From positions 4,300,001-4,364,000 of the forward strand of contig OZ038472.1 in the NCBI GenBank assembly GCA_964036295.1: a DNA stretch of 64,000 bases. Direction: 5' to 3'. The notes beneath the pieces were generated by a model. That model saw nothing but the letters and a program-made list of their open reading frames with translations. It searched no databases and was not told the DNA's origin. This DNA is from Plumapathes pennacea (taxonomy: Eukaryota; Cnidaria; Anthozoa; Antipatharia; Myriopathidae). Made by a program: the position numbers and the translations under genes. Shown in pieces: positions 35,518 through 47,336 of this stretch. Each line of letters starts with the position of its first letter. Position 1 is the stretch's first letter.

Positions 35518-37729
35518 TTGGTCTGAAGTCCTGATAGGCTATATGACTTGCCTGTATATTATGCTGACCTTTTGGATCCTAGATATGGAAGTGTTGTGTT
35601 TACGGTATGAAAGGGTGATTTAAACTTACATTAAACATTTTTTTTGTCACAGATGGATACGTTTATTTGGGGTCAGATTCTGAGAAACACATTTAAAAGA
35701 GCAGTGTCATGAGATGTGCATGCATGCTTGTCTGGTCGAATATTGAAAACATTCACCCAATGTTTTCAAGTTTAAAATCCAAGATGGCGTCCACAGAAGT
35801 GGGGGCTATCTCAGACTGAAAGCCTAATGGGTCCGAAATTTGGACCACTGTTTAAATCTTTGCAATAGTTTATAATTTGGGCATCAATTATATAAACTTT
35901 GTGAAATTACAGTTAATATGTAGTAAGTATAATGACCAATCAGGGCATTCATTACCATCACCATCACTGGAAGTATTCTGATCATCCTCCTGGTCATTAC
36001 TGGTAAAGGCTGCAAGTCCCTTGCTGATGACCTTCATAGCGGTGGCCCAACTGGTAGCACGTTTATCTAAAGTGAGGCAGTTTCTTCCATTAATAGAGAG
36101 GCAGTGAATCCATTGAACATGTTCGCAGCTGGTATCATGTCTTCATCACTGGCAAAATGCTCACCCAATATGAGGTGTGGAGATAACGTGGGTACAGGGC
36201 AGCATTGATGCTCCGTTTGTGGGGATCTAGATGAAAAATTTTCAAACAAAAGTCAGATTTTCTGACACTTTAATTGTATCACCAAGAATAATACAAAGTA
36301 AAAGAATACAAAGTGCCTTCAAGTTCACCTTCATACTAAACAGTTTTATATAATCCACTATCAAGCTATATGCCAAGAATCGAGATTGCTTCGCCATCTT
36401 CACACACGTTCTGGTCTTTGTATTTCAAGCGCCTTCGTTACAGCTTGTTCCTTCAAGTTCTCAAGGGAAGGTTCTGGATATCAGGTTCTTTGTACATTTT
36501 TGTACAGTTGTGCATAGTTATGCAGTTCATTGATAAGAACATTGATATGTTCATTGATAGGTTTATTGATAAGTTCACTGCATTTGCTTTCATGGCTTTC
36601 AATATGGCTTTCGAGGCTGAATGGACCGACCCAAGCCAAAACCTCTTAATTAAATTTAGTGTGGGTCTACCTCAGCCGGCATATGCATTTGAAATTAAGA
36701 TGAGCAATCCACAGAATAATCCACAGAGCCAACTAGGCAAGCAACACACAAGTCTATCGCCCACATCTCGCTATGTCTTCAAAATGGCGAAACTGATCTC
36801 CCACCAAGTCACATGATCACAAACGTCATCACAAATCACAAAATAATATGAACCAGGTTCTGATTCTTGACCCGGAAAAATAAAAAAAGACAGTCTTCCT
36901 TTTAAAGTTTGTGTGCTATGCCACAAGCAAATAGTTTTTTGGTCTTTTTTTTTTTTTTTTTTTTTTGCACTTTCTAAACACACTATATTTGTGGTCATTT
37001 CCAAATGCAGTTTAGCCTGATCATCTTAATTGCACATATTTATATTTAAATCAAACTCTTTTAGTGCCTAAGCTTGGTTGAAATTGAGTACTCTGTAAAT
37101 GGCTGAAGCATGGTTGGTAGCAGGTGTTGTTAAAGTCAGGGTTGTATGCCAAGGCTTCAGTGGCTAGATCTCTTCGCACTAGCCTTCTGTTGATGTCTTT
37201 CACCCATGAATTTGGTTGTTGAGTTTCAGTAGTCATTTGTATAGGTTCGTTGCATTGGTTTCATGCGGTTGGTGCTTGATTTAGATTAGGAGGACCTCCT
37301 GATGTTTGTGGACAACGGGAGGAGGTGGTACAAAATGTGATGATAGTACCAAGTGCCAATTACTCTTGATGCTGCCACTTTCAGGTTCTGGGTGTAGTTA
37401 TCAATAAATGGTTGTTGAGATGCAACGGCGCTCCCATCAAGGGTGAACTTGATAAGGAAAGACAGAACAATAATAATAATAATGATCTTTATTTACACTC
37501 TAGCACACAATGTGCTAGTTAGATTGAGCCCAAAAACCTATCTGTAATAGCAATGGTGTAACTACCACAAGATTAAAGAAATAGTAAGTTAAAATATAAT
37601 CCCAAAATACAAATATGTTGAGAAATGATTACAGTTTGTACGAACAGTTTAAGCATTGCTGTTGTTGACTAGCAAGGACATGGGACAAACCAGATTATAG
37701 CTATTTGGCAGTTTAGGAGGTCCAAAAGG
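35518..37729. other. Gene-poor relic region
   Basis: Contains a poly-T run at about 36948-36966 and, near 37471-37520, AATAATAATAATAATGATCT then TTATTTACAC, which looks like the 3' tail of a minus-strand retroelement. A minus-strand frame at 36067-36249 has coding-like composition but no recognised family. Nothing else supported. Confidence 0.4.
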
Positions 37730-37731
37730 GG

Positions 37732-38460
37732 TTACTTACACCACCACTGGAAGGGCCAGAATTGTGGAAAAACTTCGATGTTGGTTTTGTTTTCTGCATC
37801 TATTTCAGGGACTCTCTCTCCCCTTCTGCCTTTTCCAGCTGGCATTCTGACTTCCTTTTGTTGGCCACCAACCACTTTAGGTAAATGTCCAGTGCACTTT
37901 TCTCGAGACAGCCACTGCCACAGCATAGGCGCATACATAGGATGCATCATACATGGGACAGTCCTGGTACTCAATCGTCCCATTGGTGCGGAAAATGATA
38001 ATGTGTGGTTTTGCTGGTCTCGTCGCCAAAGCACTGGAAATTGAAGTTGACGAATTCCAACATAAACACACTTGGTCACGCACATATAGCCAGTACATTT
38101 CATGTGCAGAAAAGCCATTAATTTTGCCTCTTTGAGAAATTCTTGTTTTGAAGTTTCACAGAGGACTTTTTCAGGATCAATTTCTGCTCAGCTATCCTTG
38201 TGAGGGACACTGCCTAAAACTGATCTCTCTTTATAGCCAAGGTGAAAAGGACGAAATGATGCAAAGTGTCCTGTGAAGTGACTGAAAAGAGTGCTTGATG
38301 ACAGAGGTTTGATTCCCCATTTGGTCGGCTTGTCTTTGACGTACTGTTTGATAACAGACCCTTGTCTGGACTTCGCCGTGTACTCATCCGCAGCGATATA
38401 AAACCTGAGCTGCCTCGTGACCCAAAATGCATTTTGTCTTTCTTCAGTGTTGAATTTCAA
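37732..38460 (-). pseudogene. piggyBac-like transposase relic
   Basis: The frame at 38188-38460 contains DEYTAKSRQGSVIKQYVKDK followed by PTKWGIK, matching the conserved DE..FKGR..KQY..KP.KWG block around a catalytic Asp in the piggyBac transposase domain. The frame then breaks; two overlapping minus frames at 37732-38118 may be its shifted continuation, less certain. Non-functional by frameshift. Confidence 0.5.
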
Positions 38461-38549
38461 AAACTTCCAAGGTCAAAAGATCTTAGACATATTCTGTAAG
38501 TTACTTGATGTGTGACCAACACTTTGTTCAATCACAGAAGTGGGTTTTT

Positions 38550-38551
38550 AT

Positions 38552-38597
<46 letters not shown>
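38550..38597 (+). repeat. Poly-T tract
   Basis: Nearly 48 consecutive T, possibly the poly-A tail of a minus-strand retroelement. Confidence 0.9.
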
Positions 38598-38601
<4 letters not shown>

Positions 38602-38770
38602 GTGTATTGAGACCAGCACAATCGCATTTACAAATGAATTACTCCAGAAAGAGAAGATTTCCTTGACGACCAGAAACATATCTCTCCTTGGGTTTCCATC
38701 TCATCTACACCTGTAAGCTTATGTGTTGTTTCCTACACACAAGTAAAATAGACATGAAGGCATGTACTAC

Positions 38771-39238
38771 AATCTTACCAGCATCCATTACCTCTATTAC
38801 ATCTCAAGACAAGAAACGCCTTTGCCCGTGGTTGCCATGGAACTGCTGGCTCCCTATTGTTAGTTTGATGCTATTACATCCGACACCAGCTGAGGAGATG
38901 AAAGCTCTTATTGCATCCTTCATCCCCACAGCATCCAGAAACTGTGCTGCCGCCTCAACTTTGAATGCAAAAGCCTCACCACATCTGCACTTGCGTGCAA
39001 CCACAATTCTTACCAGCATCCATTGCTTCTAGTACATCTCAAGGCAAGAAACGCCTTTGCACGTGGGGGCCATGGAACTGCTGGCTCTGTAGTGTTAGTT
39101 TGATGCTATTGCATCCGACACCAGCTGAGGAGATTAAAGCTCTTATTGCATCCTTCATCCCCACAGCATCCAGAAACTGTGCTGCCGCCTCAACTTTGAA
39201 TGCAAAAGCCTCACCACATCTGCACTTGCATGTGGATA
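38771..39238 (-). repeat. Tandem duplication of a 234-bp coding-like exon
   Basis: ACCAGCATCCATT recurs at 38778 and 39012, and the whole 234-bp unit is nearly identical. Each unit on the minus strand encodes KCRCGEAFAFKVEAAAQFLD and then DAIRA(F/L)ISSAGVGCNSIKLT before a stop. The right copy has a good acceptor (CATTTCAG near 39266). The protein family is not recognised; the copies could be alternative terminal exons of the minus-strand gene at 39828-40619. Confidence 0.7.
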
Positions 39239-39827
39239 TCTTATGCTTGAAAAATGTGCCAGCCTGAAATGATTTAAAAAGAAAAATACAGAGTGAAATA
39301 AAAGAAAGTAGCCCTGATGCTGTTTCACAAACATGGCATTATAGGATTAATTATTGCTACCTCACAGCAGTTCACTAACAATCAGAATTCAGTATAGCTC
39401 TTTGTCAAAATTTTGTTAAAATTAAAAATTTACAAGATGTTTTACTATAATTGCATAAAATGTGTGAGTGGGCAGTTCAAGAAAAATAGAAAACTCTCAG
39501 TTCATATAACTGATCTACTTCTGGCAAACGGTTTGAATAGCCGACTGACTGCTTAATGAAGGTTGACCACTTAATAGAGGTGCTGACGTGTGACGCCCAT
39601 GCACACTGCAGTTGCACACAAATGCGCGATTGCATTACCTCAACAGAGGGCTGCTGAAACAATATTGGCTGGAGTGAAAAATTTAATCAGTTTTCATCTA
39701 AGCAAGCTGTCAAAAGCCCTATGCCAAACTGAAAGTGATCACTTTAATAGCAGTAAAAGGGCAAAAACTTTCTCACAGAAGGGCCCAATTTGGACAGGTG
39801 AACATTAGCACTTTAAAGCAAAAATAC

Positions 39828-40619
39828 CTCTTTAGGTCTCTGAGAAACTTTCTTGACGAGATCAACCAGGAGGGTTCGAATCTCATCCTGGTTATTTCTT
39901 CCTGGATTGATGTGCTTGTCAGCCTTTGACTGAACTGTTCTGAGACTAGCTTCTTGTGGTTTGGCACCACAAAGCTTTTGAACCAATCCAGCACAATTGG
40001 AAAGAGCCTGTCCTTCACATTAAGCTTCTCAAGAATCTACAGAATATAAATATAAAGAAAAACAAGAATTACTGTAAATAGATACACTCCTTCCCCTCAA
40101 TAATGAAGGCAATGATTACCAGTACCTCAACTAGCATTGCTGTCTGCACGAAACATTTTCAGTCCAGAATGATTAAATCTTTGATTTTATGATCTGTACC
40201 CTGTATGATCTATCCATAGTATACAGCCAACTCCTTGAAAGCGGACGCTCTCGGGACCAAATTTGCTATCTGCCTTGGGTGTCCATCTCACAGAGACAAT
40301 TGTAACCTGACTATAATGTCAAATGTTATAGAATAGTCAAAGCTTGCAAAGAAAATCATTGCATGCAATAGATCTCTTTTACATGGTGTTCTTCAATATT
40401 AATATTACAACATATGGCTCAGCTAACCTTCCCAGTTGAGAAGAGGACAAGGGCATAGTTGCATTTGGTTCTCATATCGAGTCCAGTATCCTCTTTTTCA
40501 ACAGCCAGTAGAATTTCCTGGAATGGGTCATCCTCTCTCATGTTGGAAAATGACGTGCCAAGTTCAAGAACTATCCCAGCACTTCTGATGATTGACTGTG
40601 GCACTTCCTTTTGCTTGGA
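39828..40619 (-). CDS. Two exons of an unrecognised minus-strand gene (partial)
   Basis: Exon A 40428-40619 (64 codons, acceptor CTGCAG, donor AAG|GTTAGC) joins in phase 0 to exon B 39828-40036 (acceptor CTGTAG, donor AG|GTATTT, ends in phase 2). The joint product of about 133 residues is helical-looking and includes ELGTSFSNMREDDPFQEILL and DRLFPIVLDWFKSFVV. A start exon was not found, and joining to the duplicated exon downstream (39005-39266) does not keep the cysteine-bearing frame, so the model is incomplete. No domain recognised. Confidence 0.5.
40222..40312. repeat. CAGTCAA-family MITE fragment
   Basis: TACAGCCAACTCCTTGAAAG then GCGGACGCTCTCGGGACCAA resembles the left half of the copy at 22017; the right end is lost. 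Confidence 0.5.
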
Positions 40620-41029
40620 CTGCAGGTCCAAGCAGTTCTTTATTGTCTGTTTTTTCGTGATCTGATGTTCTGATTCCCATTGGATGCTGGCCTATATTCT
40701 GTATTCTACCTCTATACTCCTTCATCTTTGTTCTACTCTCCCATCCCCCTTTTAAGTTTTTGCTGTCAATACAAAACACGGCCCAGTGAGTTTGGCTCAG
40801 CTGGTTGAACCTAGTTTCAGTGAGGTTATTGGCATTTTCTTGACCGATAGACAGATAATAGCTTGGCAGCTATTTCATAGCCTAATTCAGAACGATATTC
40901 TGGACGTGGAGTACCACACCGTTGGCACAGTGGCATGGCAACTCATCCACATGGCTTTTTTCACACGGTGAAAACTGAGCTGTCGCTGTCAAGTGACAGA
41001 GTTGGGTATCGAATTACGGGTGTATTTCG

Positions 41030-41140
41030 CAAAATATCACTTCTTGTTTCGCAAAGTATCACTTTATGTTCGTTTCGCAAAGTATCACTTCTTGTTTCGT
41101 TTCGTTTCGTTTTGTTTCGTTTTGCTAAGTATCATAAGCC
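41030..41140 (+). repeat. Degenerate short tandem repeat
   Basis: TTTCGCAAA(A/G)TATCACTT recurs three to four times, then passes into TTTCG / TTTTG pentamers. Confidence 0.6.
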
Positions 41141-41835
41141 GTAGTTCCCTTTTCAGATTTTTGTAAAGCATTCTGATATTTTTCTTCTACCCAAAGCCAA
41201 CATAATTTTTTCTTGTCAGCTTTCCTTTTCTTTCCTTTCATTCTTCTTTCTTTTCTTCTACTGCTCCCCTTTGTCTGATCTCGTAAAGGGATATTTGAAT
41301 GTGGTTTATTTAAGGAAAAAAAGAAGCATTGGCTTATTGTCCATAGGAATATAATATATATAAAAAGTGGTATATTTCTATTGGGTTTCTCAAAGAGTAG
41401 ACTTGAACCTGAACAAAGGCTTGTAAAACTTTGATCACTCACACTCAAAATAGTATGGTTCGTGTCCATGCGGTAGCGGTAGCTTTCTGCGAATCCTATC
41501 TGGTTGCCTTTCTACTCTTCCTTGGGTCGGTTTCAGGGTCCAATTATTGTTTAGTTTTTTTTATATCCTTATAAGAATGATAATAATAACAATAATAATT
41601 ACCTTAGTTCGGTGTCAATGTATTTAGCTTAATAGAGCTAATTGAGGACAATAAATTATAACAATAGAAAAATGAAATGAAGTATATGATACAAAATGTA
41701 TTTAACCTAAAACTTTATGCAAAATATAATCTAATTAAAAATCGATTTCCAGATACATCATAAAAGTTTACAAATCTAGTATCAAAATATACACGTCATG
41801 AGCTACGGAGGCTGCAGCAGTTTAAATTATTTTCC

Positions 41836-42135
41836 AACAGGCCTGATGAATCTACTTCTTTTGGCAATGACATGATTGTTAGGGACATCAGTAGCCTTGA
41901 TGGAAATTTCATGCCAGGCTTCATTTGAAATATCAAACTTGTCTTTCAAGTACAACCAAATATAAATATTGTCCAGGTAATCATTGGTTACTTTTCGCCA
42001 TCAGTGGATTTAAGCTTCTCTTCTTCAACAAGAATAATTGTTTCATATTGGTTTTTCTTTGCATTCAGGACCTCCAACTTTGTTGCCACAAAGTTGTGTA
42101 GTCCCAAGAAGGCCAGAGTGGCACTCCTCTTTCAT
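41836..42135 (-). pseudogene. Degraded coding relic, family unknown
   Basis: Two minus-strand blocks in different frames read like protein: LGLHNFVATKLEVLNAKKNQ then YETIILVEEEKL (about 42003-42120), and DYLDNIYIWLYLKDKFDISN then EAWHEISIKATDVP (about 41836-41998). One frameshift separates them. Probably a remnant of a repetitive gene or transposon. Confidence 0.45.
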
Positions 42136-42690
42136 TTCTCTCTTTAACCTTGATTGCTGCTGCCTGGAATAATCACTGAAAATGTTTTCTTGGCTGGACC
42201 CCATCCCTTGTTTTCTCGAATAATTTTACTCATTTTATTAGCCATTCACTTTAATCTCTTTTCGGTTTTACGTAAATTCGTGAAACATCTTCATATTCTT
42301 AAAGTCAACCCCCCCTCCCTTCCTCCTTCTAATTGGTCTGATGTCTGGGAAGGTTTAGCCGCTAGGATGGTGTTCCTGTATATTATGATGGAGATGGTAT
42401 TGGTGCTGCGTGATATCGATCGCTAGGTTTGTGATAGTAGTGATCGTGGAAATTCATTCTACTGCTCCTTCTATTTGCAGGAATATCTGATAAGGAATTC
42501 TTCGAGGAATCCGAATCCGCGACAACCACCTTGTCTTAACAGGATTGGGTCTCGATGCTGATTGGCTCCAGTCTTTGACAGTGTGGATCAAACCGAGTCC
42601 ATTCTCTGACGTAACATTGACGACAGCACGGTCGACGGTACGATTCTGTACAATGGCGCGGATATCGACAATTCCAGGTATTAACCACCT
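42136..42690. other. No supported feature
   Basis: A short ATG-GCG frame at about 42653 ends at a donor-like CCAG|GTATTA just left of the MITE at 42691, but no partner exon was found. Confidence 0.3.
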
Positions 42691-42931
42691 GGGCCCGGTT
42701 TTTCGAAAGTCGATTAAGCTAATCCAGGATTAACGAAATTCTTTCTCTCGACCTCTCTGCCAATAAACTGCAGAGTTTTGTTCAAAGATGGATTAAATAG
42801 CTCGTTCCAGCTTTAAACGTTACCAAGAAAGTCGTTGTGGACGGAGCTTTCACGTCTTCAGGCTTACATAAGGCCAGAAAGTTTATACCTAATCCAGGAT
42901 TAGCCTAATTGTGCTTTGAAAAACCGGGCCC
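42691..42931. mobile_element. 241-bp MITE with GGGCCCGGTTTTTC ends
   Basis: GGGCCCGGTTTTTCGAAAG at the left pairs with CTTTGAAAAACCGGGCCC at the right. TAATCCAGGATTA occurs near both ends in the same orientation. No coding capacity. Confidence 0.85.
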
Positions 42932-43029
42932 TGAAGGACAACCGATAGAATCGTATTGGAACTGGGCATCACTGAATCTCCCGGTGAAAAAAAAAACAAA
43001 GCGTCTGTCGCTTCATTTGCAGAGCAACA

Positions 43030-43213
43030 ACAAAAAATGGGGGCAACCACGACAATGTACAGTACAGTATGAGGCTGGTGTGGACCATGGGAAGAACATG
43101 AAAAGACTGTTGACTATATACTGGGGACAGTTTCACATGGACATGAAAAGTAGCAAGGAACAAGCAAGTCTTCAGCAAGGTTGGTCTTGTTATCTTGTTT
43201 GATGTCCTAAAAT
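43030..43213 (+). repeat. Diverged duplicate of 45738-45900
   Basis: Both copies share AAAAATGGGG.CAA.CAC.AC, CAGTATGAGG, TGTGGACCATGGG, GACAGTTTCA, AAGCAAGTCT and GTTTGATGTCCTAA. In the right copy an ATG opens a 47-codon frame with coding-like composition (YEVAVDHGDNVKRLDSFMWT); in this copy the frame is broken. Confidence 0.6.
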
Positions 43214-43214
43214 A

Positions 43215-44545
43215 CAGTGTCGGACAAATGCAGACTGGAGACTGCAGACTAGAAATAAAATAAAATAAAAACAAAATACAAAAACTTTACATAAAATAAA
43301 ATAAAACAAAACAAAACACCGCATCACGGTGCAAATACAAAACAAAAACTTACATAAAATGCTGTGAAATAAGTTCGATTGGTTCCCGTGAGCTTGACAA
43401 ACGATATCATCCAAACCATTGCGGAAATTCATCATCCAAACCGACTTATTGGATCAGAAAATTTCTTCCTTCTCTCAAGCGTTTCTGATCCACTCGATAC
43501 GTATGTACTTTTCGACCGCACCCCTCCCCCCTCAACCACATTCTTGTACTCGCCCCATTTCTCGTGCGGTCATGATCTCCAAACTAACTGAATAATGCGC
43601 ACTTAAAGTGGGGACAGGCAAATTTCAGGTAAATTGACTTGGCTGTATATGACAAGAAATTCAAGGTGTTCATTTCGCCGATTTGTTTTGTGAACATGAA
43701 CTTAATCGCGCAACTTGGGGCTTTTGAGCCAATCAGTTTCTATCTTGAATGATCATTATACAAAGCATTTGGGGAGCTTCAATAAAAAATGTATGTATGT
43801 ATTTAAGCAGTGTATGCGGGTCAACTATATTGTTATATGTGGCTTCATCTTTGGGGCGCAATGGGTTAAAACACTTGCTGATTTGTTTACATGACCAGGG
43901 GCTGGTGTCATTAACTGAGTATATGATAAACATGAACTTGACGAAAAAAACGAAGAGTACCAAAGTGATGACATCAGAAAAATACCTGTTGCAGAATTCT
44001 TTACTTGGACAAATTATCCAGATAATGGTGGTCAAAATTTTTGGACTGAGATGTAGTAATCATACAAATGTCTCGTATTCATTACTGGTTTGCATGGCAG
44101 TTCCTGTGATTGGCAGCGCAAAACTATTTGGCAGGAAACTAAAAAACCAGAGCTGAAAGTTTTGAAGTTATCAAATACGAAATATTTCGGTTGCTGTGCA
44201 GTCATATTGCGTAGCAAGACCACACGAGAAATGGGGCGAGCACAAAAATGTGGTTGAGGGGGGAAGGGTGCGGTCGAAAAGTACATGCTTATCGAGCAGA
44301 TCAGAGACTTTTGAGGGAAGGAAGGAATTTTCTGATCCAATAAGTCGGTTTGGATGATGAATTTCTGCAATGGTTTGGATGATATCGTTCGAACTTATTT
44401 CACGGCATTTTACGTAAGTTTTTGTTTTGTATTTGCACCATGATGCGGTGTTTTGTTTTATTTTATTTTATGTAAGTTTTTGTATTTTGTTTTGTTTTAT
44501 TTTATTTCTAGCCTGTGGTCTGCAGTCTGCATTTGTCTGACACCG
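43215..44545. mobile_element. 1.33-kb fold-back element with arms of over 300 bp
   Basis: The outer ends CAGTGTCGGACAAATGCAGA and TCTGCATTTGTCTGACACCG are inverted, and the similarity runs inward through the AAAATAAAA-rich tract, AACGATATCATCCAAACCAT and CGACTTATTGGATCAGAAAA to about 43572 on the left and 44215 on the right. The roughly 640-bp centre has only short unsupported frames. Confidence 0.85.
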
Positions 44546-44599
44546 CCTGAAATAACAATGTTCAGGGTCTTACTGGACCCATTTGTTGATCAGAGATAC

Positions 44600-44743
44600 A
44601 TATCATACAGTAAGAAGAACTTGGCTTTTGATGGCTTGCTACTGTAAGCTGGTTTAACTATCAATATTCTCACTCCATCACTCATACATTTCTTCTCAAA
44701 AGGTTGAGAGAATCTGCAATTTGAGCTGGGGAGTGAAAGGGTT
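44600..44743 (-). repeat. CCCTTTCACT-family MITE fragment
   Basis: ATTCTCACTCCATCACTCAT, GAGAGAATCTGCAATTTGAG and terminal GGGGAGTGAAAGGGTTAA are present; the other end is lost. Confidence 0.65.
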
Positions 44744-45244
44744 AAGTAGGGAAGTGTTGAATACCATTACCAATTACTGGCACAATTTCTCCCACCATAT
44801 ATGCTGGCTAAAACAGACACATTGTCAGAAATCGTGGACATTTTGAGCCTGCGCTAACTTGTCAGCGGTGTATCGTATTACACCAAGAATTGTCACTAAG
44901 GTCACTCCAAAACTTCACTAAAGCTGCACTATGTTAATGCAGAGAACTTACTTCTACTGAAAAAGCACTTTAGTGGCGAGCACAATAAATGTGAATATTT
45001 TCCTGGAATTCCAAGCTCCATTCTATGTCTCCTCTTGTATAAACAGCCATGACATCGCCTCGTCCAAATCTCCTGGCAAATTATTTAAATCGTGGCAGCC
45101 TGGGAGCTAAATTAAATCCCAGAAATCATTGCTAGATGAAGAAAAGTAAACGTGGCGGCTGCTGTGAGATTGTGCAGCCAGTGGGCTTCTGTTTCTCGCC
45201 TTCCTCCGTAGTCGAACATGTAAACATGGCGACCGATTTCACGA
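44744..45244. other. Intergenic, no exon supported
   Basis: Possible promoter region for the candidate exon that follows; ATGGCGACC at 45226 opens only ten codons before TAA. Confidence 0.3.
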
Positions 45245-45247
45245 TAA

Positions 45248-45485
45248 ATTTCGGATAAAAGTACGTCTGTGGAAGAGCTTTGGCGTGGAATTATCAGGCC
45301 TTTCACGAACGATTTGAAGACATCGAACCCTCTTGAACATATTCAGATGCTGGCACTTGAACTACATAGTCGTGCTCTCCCGTTAGTTGACGAATACCGG
45401 AAGCCATTTGAGGCAGATTATAAGGAAATGTATGGGAAAAGTGGAGAGAAACAGGCAGAGAATGCACTCGTCTCGGGAAGTGGGT
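45248..45485 (+). CDS. Candidate coding exon, possibly pseudogenic
   Basis: A frame open from about 45248 contains SVEELWRGIIRPFTNDLKTS and EHIQMLALELHSRALPLVDE with strong protein-like codon use, and ends at a donor-like GTGG|GTAGGC at 45486. The nearest good ATG (45226, AACATGGCG) is in another frame and stops after ten codons, so either the start lies in an unseen exon or a frameshift has broken the gene. Family not recognised. Confidence 0.4.
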
Positions 45486-45737
45486 AGGCCTCCGTTTCAG
45501 TACCTGCTTTTGTGTTATTTATGTTGTTAGATCGACCCTCATCAAGTTTAGATGCTGGAACCGTGGAAATCTAATATGTATAATGATATATTTGCGAAAT
45601 TTGAACATTCTCATACATTTTCTTATGCTGTATCGACGCCATTACGCTTGCATTGCGCACGCGCGTTCGCCATCTTGTCCACGATTTCTGGCAATGCATC
45701 TATATATATTCTGTACCTTCATTAATTTTGTAGAGCA

Positions 45738-45900
45738 ACATGGAAAAAAATGGGGACAAACACAACACGACATTACAGTATGAGGTTGCTGTGGACCATG
45801 GGGACAACGTAAAAAGGCTGGACAGTTTCATGTGGACACGAATAGCAGCAAGGACCAAGCAAGTCTGTAGAAAGGTTGGTGTTGTTTGATGTCCTAATAT
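45738..45900 (+). repeat. Copy of the 43030-43213 repeat with a 47-codon frame
   Basis: ATG at 45739 opens a short frame ending in VCRKVGVV before TGA. It could be a small exon or a repeat-borne frame; the duplicate at 43030 argues for a repeat. Confidence 0.5.
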
Positions 45901-46036
45901 AAGAATATTTCACGAATTGCAGAGACGTCCTGTAGAGAAACACAAAGATTAAAACAATATTAAGTTAATAGTTCTATTTCTACAAATTCTACTAACAGCT
46001 CGTGCTTTCGGGATCAAACAACATCGCATCAGTTTG

Positions 46037-47336
46037 TTATCTTTCTTCCCAGGCGATCTTAGTAAAATCTCTGCCATACTTCATTAAGCTGAAACAAAAC
46101 ATAAATAAACATAGAATATATATATAGAATCCCTTGCTTGGTACCTTTTTAGTATACCGCCGCGATTAGCAGAGCGTACAACGAAGTCGGATTTTAAAAC
46201 ATGTATTAGATTACTCACTACCTTACGAAATGGGATAATGTACTGACTTAGTCATTGGTACGGATAATTTGGTCATAATCGAGTTACCTCAGACAGCAAC
46301 ATTGCAACTATGACAGTGAATACAGTAGCAACAACAACAACGACGACAGTGGTGACTTACCGGAGGGCAAAGATCCTCTTCTGTCGCTCTGTCCATTGCC
46401 GACGTTCAAAATCAGAGATGTGACCGTACTTTATCATCTGTTCCTCAAAGATCTTAGAGTCGACCCATTCTGTTGATGAAAAATGGCTCTGATTATTTTT
46501 AAAACACATCTTCTTTTTGTACTTTGTGATTCGCTGTATCGATTTGCGTTGTCAAGCGTTGCGCTTTGCTCTGCTGTGATGTTGTGTTGTGCTATGCTAT
46601 GCTATAGTCGAACTTCCACTAACGGTAACGTGGATTCTTCGCCCCGATGTCTTACCTTCCCTGGGTGGTCCGGTGTAAGGTTCTCTTGAGCAACCGGCTT
46701 CAATGTCGGCAAGCTTATTTTCTTCATACACCTGAAAGTTTGAGAAAAATTGTCGTAATGAGGTGGTCATCTCCAGTGATAAACTGTTTAAGGCGTACTT
46801 CCTGCCAAATCAGACACCTGGTGCTAACATAAATTTTACTCTCCTGATGAAACTACCATCGGAATTTTCCTAATCTAAGAGTCAGCTTTACTTCAGTCTA
46901 GAGTTAGCTCTTTTTGTGAAACCGCAAACAAAAATACAACGTCGTAGAGCATGCCTGTCGTACCCTGACTTTCACCACATCATTTCAGAACAAACTGCTA
47001 TTTAAAATACCTTGAAACAAGTTGTTTGAAAGACTCGAGATGTTTTGTGGACTTGTGAGATCGCGAAATATCCACCTCAAAAACGTTAGCAATACTCGTG
47101 CATTAGAAAGGATTCGTTGGGGGCGTAACCTATCACAAAACAATACCTTGGTATGTCGGGTTTGTGTCTTACCTTTTGGTAATTTTGCCTGGTATCGTAC
47201 CGGGGCGCTTTGGTAGCATTTCGCTGACTGAAAAAAGCAACAAACATTGCTCAAAACAGACTGTAAGTTCTACGAAAATAACGATGCCGAATGATTGTTT
47301 TACGTACCTTTTTTGCTCTTTTCGGGCAGATTCCAT
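46037..47336 (-). CDS. Conserved-looking small gene of unknown function, 5 exons
   Basis: Minus-strand coding exons: 47308-47336 (ATG 47336-47334), 47173-47227, 46656-46731, 46361-46469, 46037-46088 (TAA at 46039-46037). All donors are GTAAG or GTACG, all acceptors follow pyrimidine tracts, and the phases agree across four introns, giving 106 aa. The product is highly charged: QRNATKAPRYDTRQNYQK, ADIEAGCSREPYTGPPRE, EEWVDSKIFEEQMIKYGHIS, RRQWTERQKRIFALRLMKYG, ending DFTKIAWEER. The last part faintly resembles a SANT/Myb helix pattern, a guess only. The frame is open upstream of the ATG to about 47483, so a longer N-terminus is possible. No signal peptide or membrane segment. I do not recognise the family. 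Confidence 0.75.

Noticed and set aside
36370..36816. 148-codon plus-strand frame
   Set aside because: Biased, hydrophobic and repetitive (FIDKN.D.FIDRFIDKF), without recognised domain or splice context.
40792..40980. Possible tRNA-derived sequence (TGGCTCAGCTGGTT)
   Set aside because: Only an A-box-like string; no B box at the right distance and no cloverleaf.
43749..44156. 135-codon frame inside the fold-back element
   Set aside because: Composition is not protein-like and it runs from the unrelated centre toward the arm; treated as chance.
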